Below are positions 50,801 to 62,458 of a stretch of DNA of 64,000 bases, piece by piece. A model generated the notes under the pieces. It saw only the letters and a list, made by a program, of their open reading frames with translations, was not told where the DNA came from and ran no database searches. Positions within the stretch are counted from its first letter, which is position 1. The number at the start of each line of letters is the position of its first letter. The DNA comes from Paramacrobiotus metropolitanus (lineage: Eukaryota > Tardigrada > Eutardigrada > Parachela > Macrobiotidae), in the NCBI RefSeq assembly GCF_019649055.1, contig NW_026570295.1, positions 248,001-312,000 on the forward strand, in the 5' to 3' direction. The translations under genes were made by a program, and so were the position numbers.

Positions 50801-53800
50801 ACTCGTAGTTATGCTTTCTTCATCATTGTACTTGTAGAGAGATAAAGATCCCCTAAAAATTATTACACAAATTACTGACATACTTGTACTAGCCTCGTAT
50901 CTGCTGCATGAGGCTTAAACAAGTGATGAACGCGAGCGATAAATGGTGGCTCATTCCAGCAGGCGATTTGAGCATTCCAAAACAATCATGTTCGGTGTCG
51001 TCGTGCAAAGCAGAAGTCAAAGAAAAATCCGTTTGGATCATAAAGGTCGGTGTTAGTGCCGATTTCGCTGTTGATTCCTTGTTGGAGCTGGATGTGTTAC
51101 GCCAAGTAAGCAAGATTCGGTACCCCAAAATCAGCGGGCGCGGTGATATTTCGGGCGGTTTGCAGCCAGCAAGGCGATAATCAAAGTTGATGGTGACCGG
51201 TACAAAAAAATAAAATTTATAGAAAGCATAGAATAGAATAACGAAAATGGCAGAGTAATCAGTTATTCTCACTACTCAGTTATCCCCTGCACTATCATGC
51301 ACAGACACCCTTTGCATGCAAGTCATGCAAAGACAAACTTCCAGTCGGTCTCTGGCTGGCCGTACACCAAACAAAAATGTATCGGTAAAGCGGCAAACAT
51401 TTATCAATAATGATCTGATCAAATTATTGTAGTTACGTGGAGTTCATCATCCTCATATCAACACTTTCGTCGGTATCTGCTGGCAGCAGCGGACCAGTAG
51501 CGTTTATTTGGCCAGCGAGCACTGTGCTCGAGGTTCTCTGCCAGACTTACAAAAACACACGACTTTGGATGGCGATTTCGTGCTTTCCCTTCTGCGAAAC
51601 TTAACGGAGGTGAGCCTACTAGCCTTCAGGATGCCATTAAAGGATGCCATTAAATTTTAAAGGATGTTATTCTGAATTGCGATTTCTTGCCATTGAAAGT
51701 GGGCAGTTCTGCGTGCTAACCTGCTGCTAAAAATCAAAATAATGCCAATTAATACAGAGGTACTGTTACGAAATAGATGATAGCATAAAATTAATCTATT
51801 TTTATCAGGGTCTCCTGTATATCCATAATTCGACCTTTCGCTATCACGGTAACCTGGACATCCACAAATGTCTAATCGACGGCCGTTTCAGTCTAAAGAT
51901 TGGTTCGCTGCGGTACGACGCACTTATCAGCTTCATAAAAAGAGACCACAAAGGAAGTCCGCTAAAGCACCGACCAGCATCGAATTCGAAACTCACAACT
52001 GAAATTGGTCAAAAAGATGATGTTAGTGCTTGGGGCGCTATAGCACTCAATTTATCATCACAAGGGCTAACGGAAATAAATGGCTCCGAATTTTCCCGCT
52101 TCCATGAATTTCTAAAGCGATGCTTCGATGAAAGCGTCACACGGCAACCTACCATGCGAAGTATTAACAAAGCGCTTTATGAGTATTGGCCAGCCAGTGC
52201 GCGGGATGTGATGGAGCTGGTAATGCAGCGTGTTGAGAAGTATACGGCCGTACTGGAAGACGCTGTAGCCGAAAAGACCAAGGAGCTGCTGACTGAGCAG
52301 CGGAGAGCCGATACACTGCTACGGGAAATGCTTCCGTCGTAAGTTTCATTATGTTTTTATCGCAATTAACTGATAACGGTATAAACACTACTAGAACGCG
52401 TTAAGGGACGTGACCCTGATACTTCACACCGACCGCGTTTATGTACATGCACGCGAACTTTCATTATGCGCATCCCCAAACAGCTTTTTGCACCGTTTTA
52501 TTGCATTCTGTAGCCAAATGGCTTGTATACACTGGCATGAAAATTGTTTGGGCGCGCAGCATCCGCTTGGGCAGTTATGAACGAAATGAAATCCCAAAAA
52601 GTTTGAACTGTGAAGGTGTATCAAAAGTCTCGTTATATCTGTATATAGGCCGATCTGCCTAAAATTTAGCATGTACATAAATGCACATTAGCATGAAAGA
52701 CCGTTCCTGCACGGAACCACGAATCTAGCAGTTTTTTCTAATTTTAAAATAAATTTCAAAAATTATAAAATTTAATTTAAGTTTTGAAGAAAATAGAGAG
52801 AGACAGCAATTGTTTTCGCCCATGAACCGGTATTTGGTGCTATGCTAGTGTGCACCTATTCTGGTCACTTCCCTTAACCGTAAGAGAGTATCTACAAACT
52901 AACGAAACTGCAATTTATATAGATCTATAGTGGACAAGCTTCGAAACAAGGTTATTATCGAGCCGGAATACTTTGAAGCTGTGACCATTTCGTTCAGCGA
53001 CCTTCCGGGTTTTGTGACCTGGGTTGTCACAGGAACGCCTTATGATGTCATTGCGCTTCTAAACAGCATTTACAGCATCTTTGACGAAGAGATCAGTAGT
53101 CATACCTTGGTCCAGAAAATCGAGACCATCGGTGACTGCTATATGGTACGGGCATTTTGTATGCGTAAAAAACGCTGGACCTAGTCAACTATTTCGGTGT
53201 ATGAAATTGGCATTCCCACTCCTTTTTTTAATTCCAAGAAAAAAAATTAAATTGTTATTTTACTTATTGGATAGTCGTTGGCAACAGCGTAGTTGTCTTA
53301 CAGAAATATCTGGAATCAGTTTTAGCCCTGGGAATTATTATTTAATTCCATTATGCGAATTGTTGCGTTAATTAGGTGGCTAGCGGCGTACCCGTCCCAG
53401 TTGGAACCGAACATGCCGCGGCCGTATGCCGCCTGGCCAAAGCTTTACAGTCAGCGTTCAGTAGAAGCAAATTACCGGAGAAGGGACTTAGTTTGCGAGT
53501 GGGCATTCATTCCGGTAGGATGGCTCCTTTTCACACTGCCTATATTTTATGTATTCTGAGACAAATGAGAAAGTTATCCATTTTTGTAGATCATTGTGCA
53601 GCCAGTGTGATTGGGAGCAAAGTTCCAAGATACTGTTTGTAAGATAAAGTAATGCAGCTTTTCTGTTTGGGTGTCCGATAACCGTTCCTCGGCAGATTCG
53701 GTGATGCGGTAAACACGGCTTCCCGCATGGAAAGTCATGGTGAAGGTGGTAAAGTGCATCTGAGCTACAAAACGCGGGCTTTCTTAGACGGCACTGATTT

Positions 53801-54008
53801 GTCTTGTGAAAGGCGGGGCATGGTGGCGGTAAAGGTAAGCAATTTATTTAGGGCGAATTACCGGCCAAAAGATGACAAACAGGCATACCGTGATCTATTT
53901 TGTCGGTCGTGTCCTGGACAACACAGGCGTTACAGGAACGAATTAATGTTTGCACTGTGTGTGTTGCAGGGAAAGGGCGACATGGAGACATTTTGGTTGA
54001 CGCTTTAG
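47858..54008 (+). pseudogene. receptor guanylyl cyclase GC2, frame break in exon 4
   Basis: It has the same 19-exon plan as GC1: join(47858..48179, 48636..48674, 48746..48770, 49031..49337, 49426..49469, 49529..49567, 49645..49719, 49804..49944, 50004..50243, 50303..50456, 50672..50750, 50913..51105, 51433..51609, 51809..52338, 52923..53145, 53376..53514, 53590..53638, 53696..53834, 53970..54008). The start MPVIILVFLNFLDTATG is a signal peptide. Every exon, splice site and catalytic residue is preserved ([34 protein letters not shown]). Exon 4, however, is one base short near the GGGG run at 49092-49095, next to the codons aligned with GGAVDS of GC1; translation stops at about 49120. Either the gene died very recently or the assembly dropped one G. 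With a continuous frame it would be about 984 residues. Conservation after the break favours an assembly error or a fresh lesion. A palindromic MITE sits in the intron before the cyclase. Confidence 0.8.
52401..52877. mobile_element. 477-bp diverged copy of the TTAA palindromic MITE
   Basis: The ends are TTAAGGGACGTGACC and GGTCACTTCCCTTAA, matching the termini of the 677-bp element at 4988-5664. The left half shares long stretches with that element's arm, such as ATGTACATGCACG and CTGTAGCCA. The right arm is shortened and eroded, so the palindrome is no longer complete. It lies in the GC2 intron between exons 51809-52338 and 52923-53145, 45 bp before the acceptor. Confidence 0.8.
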
Positions 54009-55300
54009 CAAAGGACTGTAAGTTCAGCTTAACCATCTGTATAAGCATTTTCTATAACTGATTGTAAGAAAAGAAAGTTCAGTTTTAAAAAATGTTGGTT
54101 ACAGTATGGGAATAAGTAGCAGATGCTTCCTTTCATTCCAACCGACAAACACCGAAGCTGTGAGCAGTGAAATTGAAAGAAAAAATTCTTATATTCCAAC
54201 TTCAATAATGGACCGTCGGCCGCTGCCACAGGGGAAAAAACAAGAAAAAAGTACAGAAAACGTACGCTCGACTGCACGTCTTGGTTAGCAGTTGTCAGTT
54301 TGTGACGGGAGTTCTTCAATCAGGAAATTCTGTAAGGCGTTATTGCATATTTTTAATCACTGAAGGTTTATGCTGAATCAGTAGGAAGCCTTACGACTAG
54401 TAACGTAATATATTTAAGTTTGATCTTTCGTCATGGCGTCTTACGGCTTTAGTCGGTGCAAATGTGCAGTACTATGGCCTAATGATTACTGTGACTGTTA
54501 CCTGGATTTATGTATCAGTATTCTATCCAGTCTTATTAGTTTTCTTTCCGGGAAACTTTGCACACCTGTCATCCATTTTTACGCGAGCGGGTTTTGAAGA
54601 TTTGCGTAAGATATTATATGAAAGCTGTCTGACCTATAAACTACACACTTTACGTTGCACATGTCTACGAGCCGCCATGGATCAAGAAAATAAAAAATAT
54701 GATCCTAAAATTTGCATCGCCTCGATTTGATTTTATTCATCTGCACTTCGTTAACCAATCTCTTATCAACATAGCAGACGTTTGATGTAGAGATTATTGT
54801 AATTTATAAAATACTGCGCTGCATTTGCCATATATATTTGTATTTTTCTTTACTGCGGAATAAAAATCATTCGAATATTGAAGAGACACAAAAAACGCGA
54901 AATAGCATTGTCAAATGCAACCACACGCTGCAGCTCTAAGCGCCAGGGAGACACCGACACTGAAAGACACCTGTCCGTTAAGACAACGGAAGTGCAGCAG
55001 TTAGTCTGTGTCAGTTCTGCGTTGAAATGTTTGCTAACCAGTCAACAGTGCCAACAGTAGCCGGTAATAATCCTCGAATCGGTGGCAAAAACTATTTGTT
55101 GCATCAGAGTGCAGAGTGATTTGCCTAATCCTATACGAGTTGAATTTAAATTCGGCCAGTTTAAACAAACCAAAAAAAACGGGTTATGCCAGGTGCCGTT
55201 TCCCACGGACTATACCTTCGTATCCTGATTTGGACCCAACAATAAAAGGATTGACCAAATACGTTATGTGCAATTGCAGTTATGTCAGTGAATCTTTGCA
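54009..55300. other. spacer between GC2 and GC3
   Basis: This 1.3-kb spacer holds the 3' flank of GC2 and promoter region of GC3. An 88-codon open frame at 54464-54730 has no recognisable relative and no supporting signals. Otherwise nothing was seen. Confidence 0.55.
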
Positions 55301-58300
55301 ATGTCGGTACGTAAAATATTTTTTGTCAGTCTGGTCAGTGTCACGGTGGGCATCCATCTGGAGATGATCAGCCTGTTGCCGCGTTCCATCCCCGTCGGCC
55401 CGGCACTACCCTGGACGGAGCCGGCTTTGCTTTTAGCCGCCGAGATGGTTAACCGCACCTATGCCCCGCATATCACCATGTCAGTCAAACTGATCTATAA
55501 TATGACCCATAAAACGTGTGAAGACGCCGATGCCGACAATCCTGGATTACTTGGGGAGTATTACTACAGCCAGGATGATACAGATGCGCGGCATTCGCAC
55601 AGTGGTACATGTTGGGCTGTAATCGGGTCAAGTAAGTTTATCCGAATCGCAAGATGCAAATGTAATCATAGACAGTAGATGCAAGCGAAAAAGATTATCC
55701 AGCGTCCATATCGCAGTTTTAGAGTGCAAATGGCATTACTATCGTATGAATCGCATCAAATATCGTCAAGCGTATTGTATTTAGTGTGCGGTTTTACTAA
55801 TATCTGCAAACTTTGGAAAGCTGACTCTTTCTTACTGACTCGTTGACAGCTGCTCATTTTTATCTGTAGAATAATTTGCGCATACCATTTATATCGTAAT
55901 TAACGTGGACTTTTAATTACCGTTAATCAGAACGTGGTTTGTTTACAACTTTTATCAAACGCTTGGCAGGCGAAATCTCTTTTTTTGGCGAACTTCCTTT
56001 GAATTCGTAATGACTGAAGTTTCGTAAACATCTGCAAAAATGTGCAATGTGTCGCGTTTTTCTGATATTTGTGGTCTGTACGGTACATGTAACAGTATAT
56101 AAAATAACAAATTCTGCGTACGTTTTAGTGTGCGGCGGGTTTCTCGAAGCAGCAAATTTAGCAAGAGGTACAGTTATGTACTGGCTTTATCTATATACTA
56201 TGTACAGTGCACGTAAGAGAAAGTTTTGACTTGCATGTAAAAACTTGGATATTTATGCATTCTGCAGAGTGGAATATTGTTGCCTTCTCCAAGTAAGTGG
56301 ATATTGGATAATATGTATTAAAGCACAGCCATAGCGGCCATCTGTTGTTCTGTCAATACTAGTATGCGTTACATACCTGTACCGTCAATTTGGCAGCTAG
56401 TTTCCGGTGCGTCACAGGTCTGTGCAACCTGTAGACTGACAACATAACATCAAATCCATATTTATTAAACTATTCACACGGCATCTGACCTTCAACAACT
56501 GTTTATGGAACAGCGGGCTGCTCCGTGATGACGCCTTCAGTAATGAACACCAACCGACGGCAGTTTCACTGGGCGGGAATATCGACAGCTACGCCATGGT
56601 ACTGATGAAAATTCTGGACCAGAACGGATGGCGGCACGTGTCGTTGTTAACCGATGCAAATACCGGTAACGGAGCTGGGTTCTACGGGCTGCTTAGCAAT
56701 GCATTGATGAGAATGGCTATGGCTTCGTCTACTATGCACGCCTTCGAATCAACGAACTTCGATGGAAAGGATATGCAGTCCGTGCTACCTCTACTTGCAC
56801 GTGCAAAGAGCCGTAGCCGAGGTACCGCGTACATAAAACTTAAATACAATAAAATATATACAGATATAAACAGATAGCCGCATAATTTTGTAGTTGGGCG
56901 GTCGGCAAAAGCTTGTTACGATCAAAAGTTAAAGATGTAGACATAATTTTTTTCCTTTACAGTGATTTTTCTTTTGACATTGACCGGGAGAGCGCTTAAT
57001 GTCCTGGTAAGTTCCGGTTTGTACGCACACAAAAATTTTACGATGTAATAGCAAGCACATCATCGAATTACGGAAACAAAATTAATGAAGTGCATACATT
57101 TGTAATGGTCACCATCGTCCGTATGCACGTTGTACTCTGTACATTTGTTATTGCAGGATATTGCTCGAAATGAAAACATGACAAGCTCGGAATATGTGAG
57201 TTAACTTCCCTGTAAAACATTCAAACAATTCAATAGAAATGATAGTGTTGTGCTCCTTCTAGGTGTACTTCATTGTACAACCACTCGAGCAAGAGCAGTA
57301 TGGAAGGGTGTCCCTTTTTTCCAACAGTCCCCAAAATGTACGACGGTCTATACTTTTACAGTAAATAACAACATTTTAGTAATTACGCGGTAACTGTTTT
57401 CATTGGAACGCGCTGTAACTATACAGTACACTATAGTTATGCGAAACATATACAGTGATATACGAATACAATACATGTAATTTCAAAGGAGAGAACAAGC
57501 GGCGTAGTTTGCTTTTCTACAGTAAACCCTAGATCAGATAGAATATCTGATCTAACGTAATAATCCAGCTGAAAATATCCATAGTAAGTCCTACTGGAAA
57601 TGTAGCCCTTCCGTATTCTAGTATTATGAACTGCCGCTTTGACCCAAAACGTGCTTGTTCTTGAGAATTCTCCCGGAAAACATTTTTCTTAGCAGTATTA
57701 AGTAAGTAACATATTACGATACTATGGCTTAAATATTACAAGGACTTAATTTACAAGCAATTAAAATTGATGGTATTTATAAAATGCAAGGTTTGTTTAT
57801 ATAACCACCCATGCTTTTGGATCAGTTGGTCCAAAGCGAAGCCACGGGGCGATCATTGTACGTATCTGTATTTCTTCTGTTATGCAAAACCCGATCGAGG
57901 TGTGAATGTAAAAAGTACTTCGAATGAATGTGCCGCTAATTCGTTTTGTTAACAGTTTATCTAGATGTTTATCGTGGTAGGAGCATTTTGCTCAAAAGTA
58001 TCTGCACTGCGGGAATTTATTGTCTGCAGATGAATAGCACCTATGCTCGCGTTACATACGTTACGACGCATAAAACTGATGACCTCGTGGCCAACCTGAA
58101 TTACCAGCTGGCAACTCGAACCGACGCGGATCCGAAAACCGGGAAGCCATTATACGACAATGAATCTCAGGCGGGTACCATGATGCCTAAATATTGCTGT
58201 CCAGGGTTTGTCACTTTACCGTTTTTCTACCAAACAGCCACTGGAAAACTTCAGCGTGCGGGCTACATACGATAGCATCGAACTTTTCGCCAAGATTGTC

Positions 58301-61300
58301 AATGAAACCGTACAAGTTTCCCGCAGCATTAATTTCTGCAACGGGAGTCTTCTGGTCAAGATGATGTCCAATCGTAACTTCGATTTACAAACGGGAGAAA
58401 CATTTATAAAGATGGACAGCACTCGCAACCTGGATTTAGATATTTATGGATACGATCAAATTGATGGCATTATGAGGGTATTTCGTTTTTTTCACCTACA
58501 ATATCTTCGCAACGGCCTTTAAATTGTAATATACTGACAGCCGCTAATGTGGTACGATTCTGTGGACGGGATGCTAAAAAATTATTCAAGTTTTCGCAAA
58601 GACAATGAAGGTCGTTTCACGTCACCGTTGATATTCCCTCCGCCAGATGAACCGGAATGTGGATATAGCGGGCTTTCGGGACCGTGTGCTGAAGAAAAAC
58701 GTTAGTATGCACAACGTATATCGCACAACGTTAGTATAACGTATATTTAATAATTTTATAACAACTACTGCAATATTAGCGGCGTTTTACTTATACATCC
58801 GTAAATCTTTAAAAAGACGTTTATGTTCTGCATGATGGACTAATCATGAAATTTGATATTCATAAAATTAAAATTTGCGTTTTACTAGCATTACTCGTCG
58901 CAGAAATATAATTGGTGGACCTTGTACGCCGCGTCCAATACAGTGTAACAGAATAAAAACAACAATAATTTATCGTGAATATATTTTGCAGATACACCAA
59001 TACTCATGATAGTTCTGCCGTTGGCGCTAGCAACGATCATTCTGTTCGGAACTAGTATAATTATCGTACGGTATGTAACGCAATTCATCCCCAAAGTTTT
59101 GCAAAGTAATGCTTTCTAGCTTTTTTGCGCAAACGTAAAATAGAACGCACGTATAATAACTCTAAATAAGATACCGTCATAAAACAGGGTGAAGGGAAAA
59201 GGTGTTTAAAAGTGAAACAGCAAGTTTCAACAAGTGTGCTAAATTATACTGCGTAGGTGAATTCTGTACCATGCACAAGATCATACCCTCTTGGATAGAA
59301 GTATACATGTACAGTAGTAGGCATAACACTTATGTGTTATCTGATACCGTTATACAGTACTTATCTTCAAAAAATTTATGTTTACCGCGATTTTCATTGT
59401 ATAGGAGACTGAAGAAATCTGCCATGAATAACGACAAGTGGTGGCTGATTCCAGCGGAAGCTCTGCACATCCCCACAAAGCAGCCGATAAAGCGAGGCTG
59501 CAAGGCCGAGATAAAGGAGAAGACCGTCTGGATCAAGCCGGTGGATACCCCGCCCGGCTTTGATGTCAACGCTTTGTTAGGTCTTCCCGTATTGCAGCAG
59601 GTTTGCGCAGATACAAATAATCTCATTTTTATTTGCTATGAATTATATTTGCGCTGTTGAGCACAGTTACGTGGAATCCATCATCCCAATGTTAACCCCT
59701 TTGTCGGGATCTGCTATGATCCGCAAAACGCGACGGGATATTTAGTTAGCGACCATTGTCCACGCGGTTGTTTGAGCGGGTTGCATAAGCGCGCAAAGCT
59801 AGACTGGGAGTTTGTATTCTCTTTAATGCGTAATTTTATCCAGGTGAGAAAATTCCATTATACGGAAACTTACAGATTTTGTTCGAATAATGCATGGTTA
59901 AGCCTTTTTTTGCCTTATGGTTAATGTGGCAAAAAGCCCATAACTAATTTGAACATGCTTTCAGAAGTTTCAATTTCAAGTACGAATACAACTTTTACTT
60001 TGGTTTTTAATCTTCAAATGATATTACAAATAATTGGTAATACAGAACTTACCGAAAAACAGAAATTATTCAGATAGCAGACGTTATATCTTAATCGCTA
60101 TACTAACTTACTTGTTTCACTGGGGAGCAAATATGTTACAAAAAAAACTTCACTTGTAGGGCCTTCGGTAAATTGGTCAAAAAATATTCTGTGCATAATA
60201 CTGTACCTGCAGATTGTATTAGTGAAAACATTAGTCGCAACCACAGCATGTTCCTGTAACGTACAAAATCTTCTTTACAGGGATTGTCGTATATTCACCA
60301 TTCAGCCATTCGCTTTCATGGCAGTTTATCCATCGATAAATGCTTGATCGACGGCAGATTCAGCCTAAAGATTGGCGAACTGCGCTACGATGTTATTTCC
60401 GGTCTCTTAAATCAAAACCACCGACCAAGTGCCATCTCCCGTCACTCGGTATCCAAAACACTCGCGTCATTCAAGAATAAATCTACAGTGGAGAATGGTC
60501 AGAGTAACGATATCCATATGTTTGCAACCATCGCTTTGGGACTGTTTTTACACGCGGGAACTGATACAATAAAGAAAGACTCAAAGTTTCGAAAACTGGA
60601 GCGGTTTCTAAAGGACTGCATCGAGGAAGCCAACAAACAACAACCGACAATACGAATGATTGAAAGAACGTTAAGCGAGCATTCCTGGACGACTTCTCAT
60701 GATATTGTGCAATTAATAATGCAACGCGTGGAGGAATATACCATCGTTCTGGAAGATGCCGTAGCGGATAAAACAAAAGAGCTTCTCAATGAACAACATA
60801 AAGCCGACGTACTTTTGCGGGAAATGTTGCCTTCGTAAGTATCATCGATCAATAATTTATAGGGTGCATTTTGGCGTCCTAATGCTTGAAAAGTAAAGCA
60901 GGAACAACGCAGCATTTTAGTGTGCCATACTTCGGTATCGTGTTGTGCTCTCGAACTGCGTAATAAAGCACAGTACTGCAAATTTTGCTTATTATTGTAA
61001 AATACATTACAAAGTTGAAGCTATTTCTTAAAGCTAGTGAAAGCTACGCAATTCCTTCTTCTGACAGCAATATCGTAACCTTGCATTTCAGATCCATTGT
61101 GGAGAAATTGAGAAATAAAGTCACCATCGAACCGGAATACTTCGAAGCAGTGACCATTTCATTCAGCGATCTTCCGGGCTTTGTAACCTGGGTAGCCACC
61201 GCCACGCCTTACGATGTTATTGAACTGCTTAACGCTATTTACAGCATCTTTGATGTGGAGATCAATAGTCACCATTTGGTGCAAAAAATTGAGACCATCG

Positions 61301-62458
61301 GCGATTGCTACATGGTACGTTTCGCTTGTGGTGTTAATCGTAGTATCCATCGGCCTTCGCCATTCATACGCATATCGAAAACATGTACTGTAGAGCCGAG
61401 CGTAATGTAAAATTTATTATTTCTAAATGTGCCACACACAGATACTGTACTATACTGTACATTATCATGTATGTATCTGTACGTGCTAATAACCACATTT
61501 ATGGAGTTTAAGTGCAGTGTTTGAGGTCAAGTCAAACGCCACTATGTGGTAGTATACTCAGTTTTGTGGATTATAAGAGTATCATACTCGCGCCTGTATA
61601 GCATTCCATGGCTGTTTAAAATGTCGCAAAATGCGCACAATGTAGATGAAAGACTTAGCGTGGTTCACACCGCGAATTGTTTGCGCATTATTCTACTAAT
61701 TTTCTGCATTGAAAGGTCGCCAGTGGTGTTCCAGTTCGTGTCGGGAAGGAGCATGCGGCGGCGGTGTGCCGAATGGCTAAAGCACTGCACAAAGCGTTCG
61801 GTGGAAGTCATCTGGCTGAGAAAGGTCTCATGCTGCGAGTAGGCGTCCATTCCGGTGAGTACGATGTCCCAAATATCGTCGAAATGCGTATTTGTATATG
61901 TAATGCAGTAGCTGTTTTTCGTAGACCATTGTGCAGCAAGCGTCATTGGAAGTAAAGTCCCGCGATACTGCTTGTAAGAAAAAATACCAGTGCTATTATT
62001 ACGCCATATTCACATTGCCGGAACTGACACAGATATAAATATCTTTATCGAACTGACCTTTTTTTGAGAAACCAGATATGACGCATTTAATTGTTCACAA
62101 TGGTAGGCTTTTATTTAGGAACTGCGCATGTACTGACTCGTTAACGCTCGTTACATGTACCATAAGCAATTATTGTTATCAAGGTTAACATAATATCCAT
62201 GACAGATTTGGAGATGCTGTCAACACGGCATCGAGAATGGAAAGCCATGGCGAAAGCGGTAAAATTCATCTTAGTTACAAAACGCGGGCGTTCATTGTGG
62301 AGAATAGTGAACTAGTCTGTGAAAGCAGAGGCTTAATAGCCGTTAAGGTATTTTTTTACCGTCGTCATCCTTTTTACGTAACGGTAAATTTATTGTTTAC
62401 ATGCTTTTCTTCTTTTCAGGGAAAAGGGGAAATGGAAACATTTTGGCTGGCTGTTTAA
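55301..62458 (+). CDS. receptor guanylyl cyclase GC3
   Basis: This third array member has 999 residues in 19 exons with the frame fully open: join(55301..55631, 56129..56167, 56268..56292, 56514..56821, 56963..57006, 57157..57195, 57263..57337, 58030..58170, 58238..58477, 58541..58700, 58992..59070, 59405..59600, 59667..59843, 60281..60834, 61092..61314, 61716..61854, 61925..61973, 62206..62347, 62420..62458). The start is MSVRKIFFVSLVSVTVG. The ectodomain ends with the hinge CGYSGLSGPC; the membrane helix lies in exon 58992-59070. The kinase-homology domain has HGSLSIDKCLIDGRF (S for the usual N). Catalytic set: D829, E870, D874, C939, N946, R950. Exon 8 ends CAG followed by GCGGGT, so this intron must use a GC donor; GC1 and GC2 have GT here. 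The gene stops right after the cyclase. Confidence 0.9.
57530..57554. repeat. 11-bp hairpin in GC3 intron
   Basis: TAGATCAGATA and its exact reverse complement TATCTGATCTA are separated by GAA. It lies in the long intron between exons ending 57337 and starting 58030. No function is assigned. Confidence 0.7.
58171..58172 (+). other. GC 5' splice site in GC3
   Basis: The exon ending GAATCTCAG is followed by GCGGGT. The next acceptor (AAACAG before CCACTGGAAAAC) is phase 0, matching GC1 and GC2. The nearest GT (GTACCA, four bases on) would shift the frame. A GC-AG intron is therefore the only solution that keeps the reading frame. Confidence 0.7.

Noticed and set aside
54464-54730. 88-codon plus-strand frame between GC2 and GC3
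   Set aside because: Hydrophobic start but no recognised family, no paralogue elsewhere in the array, and no splice context.
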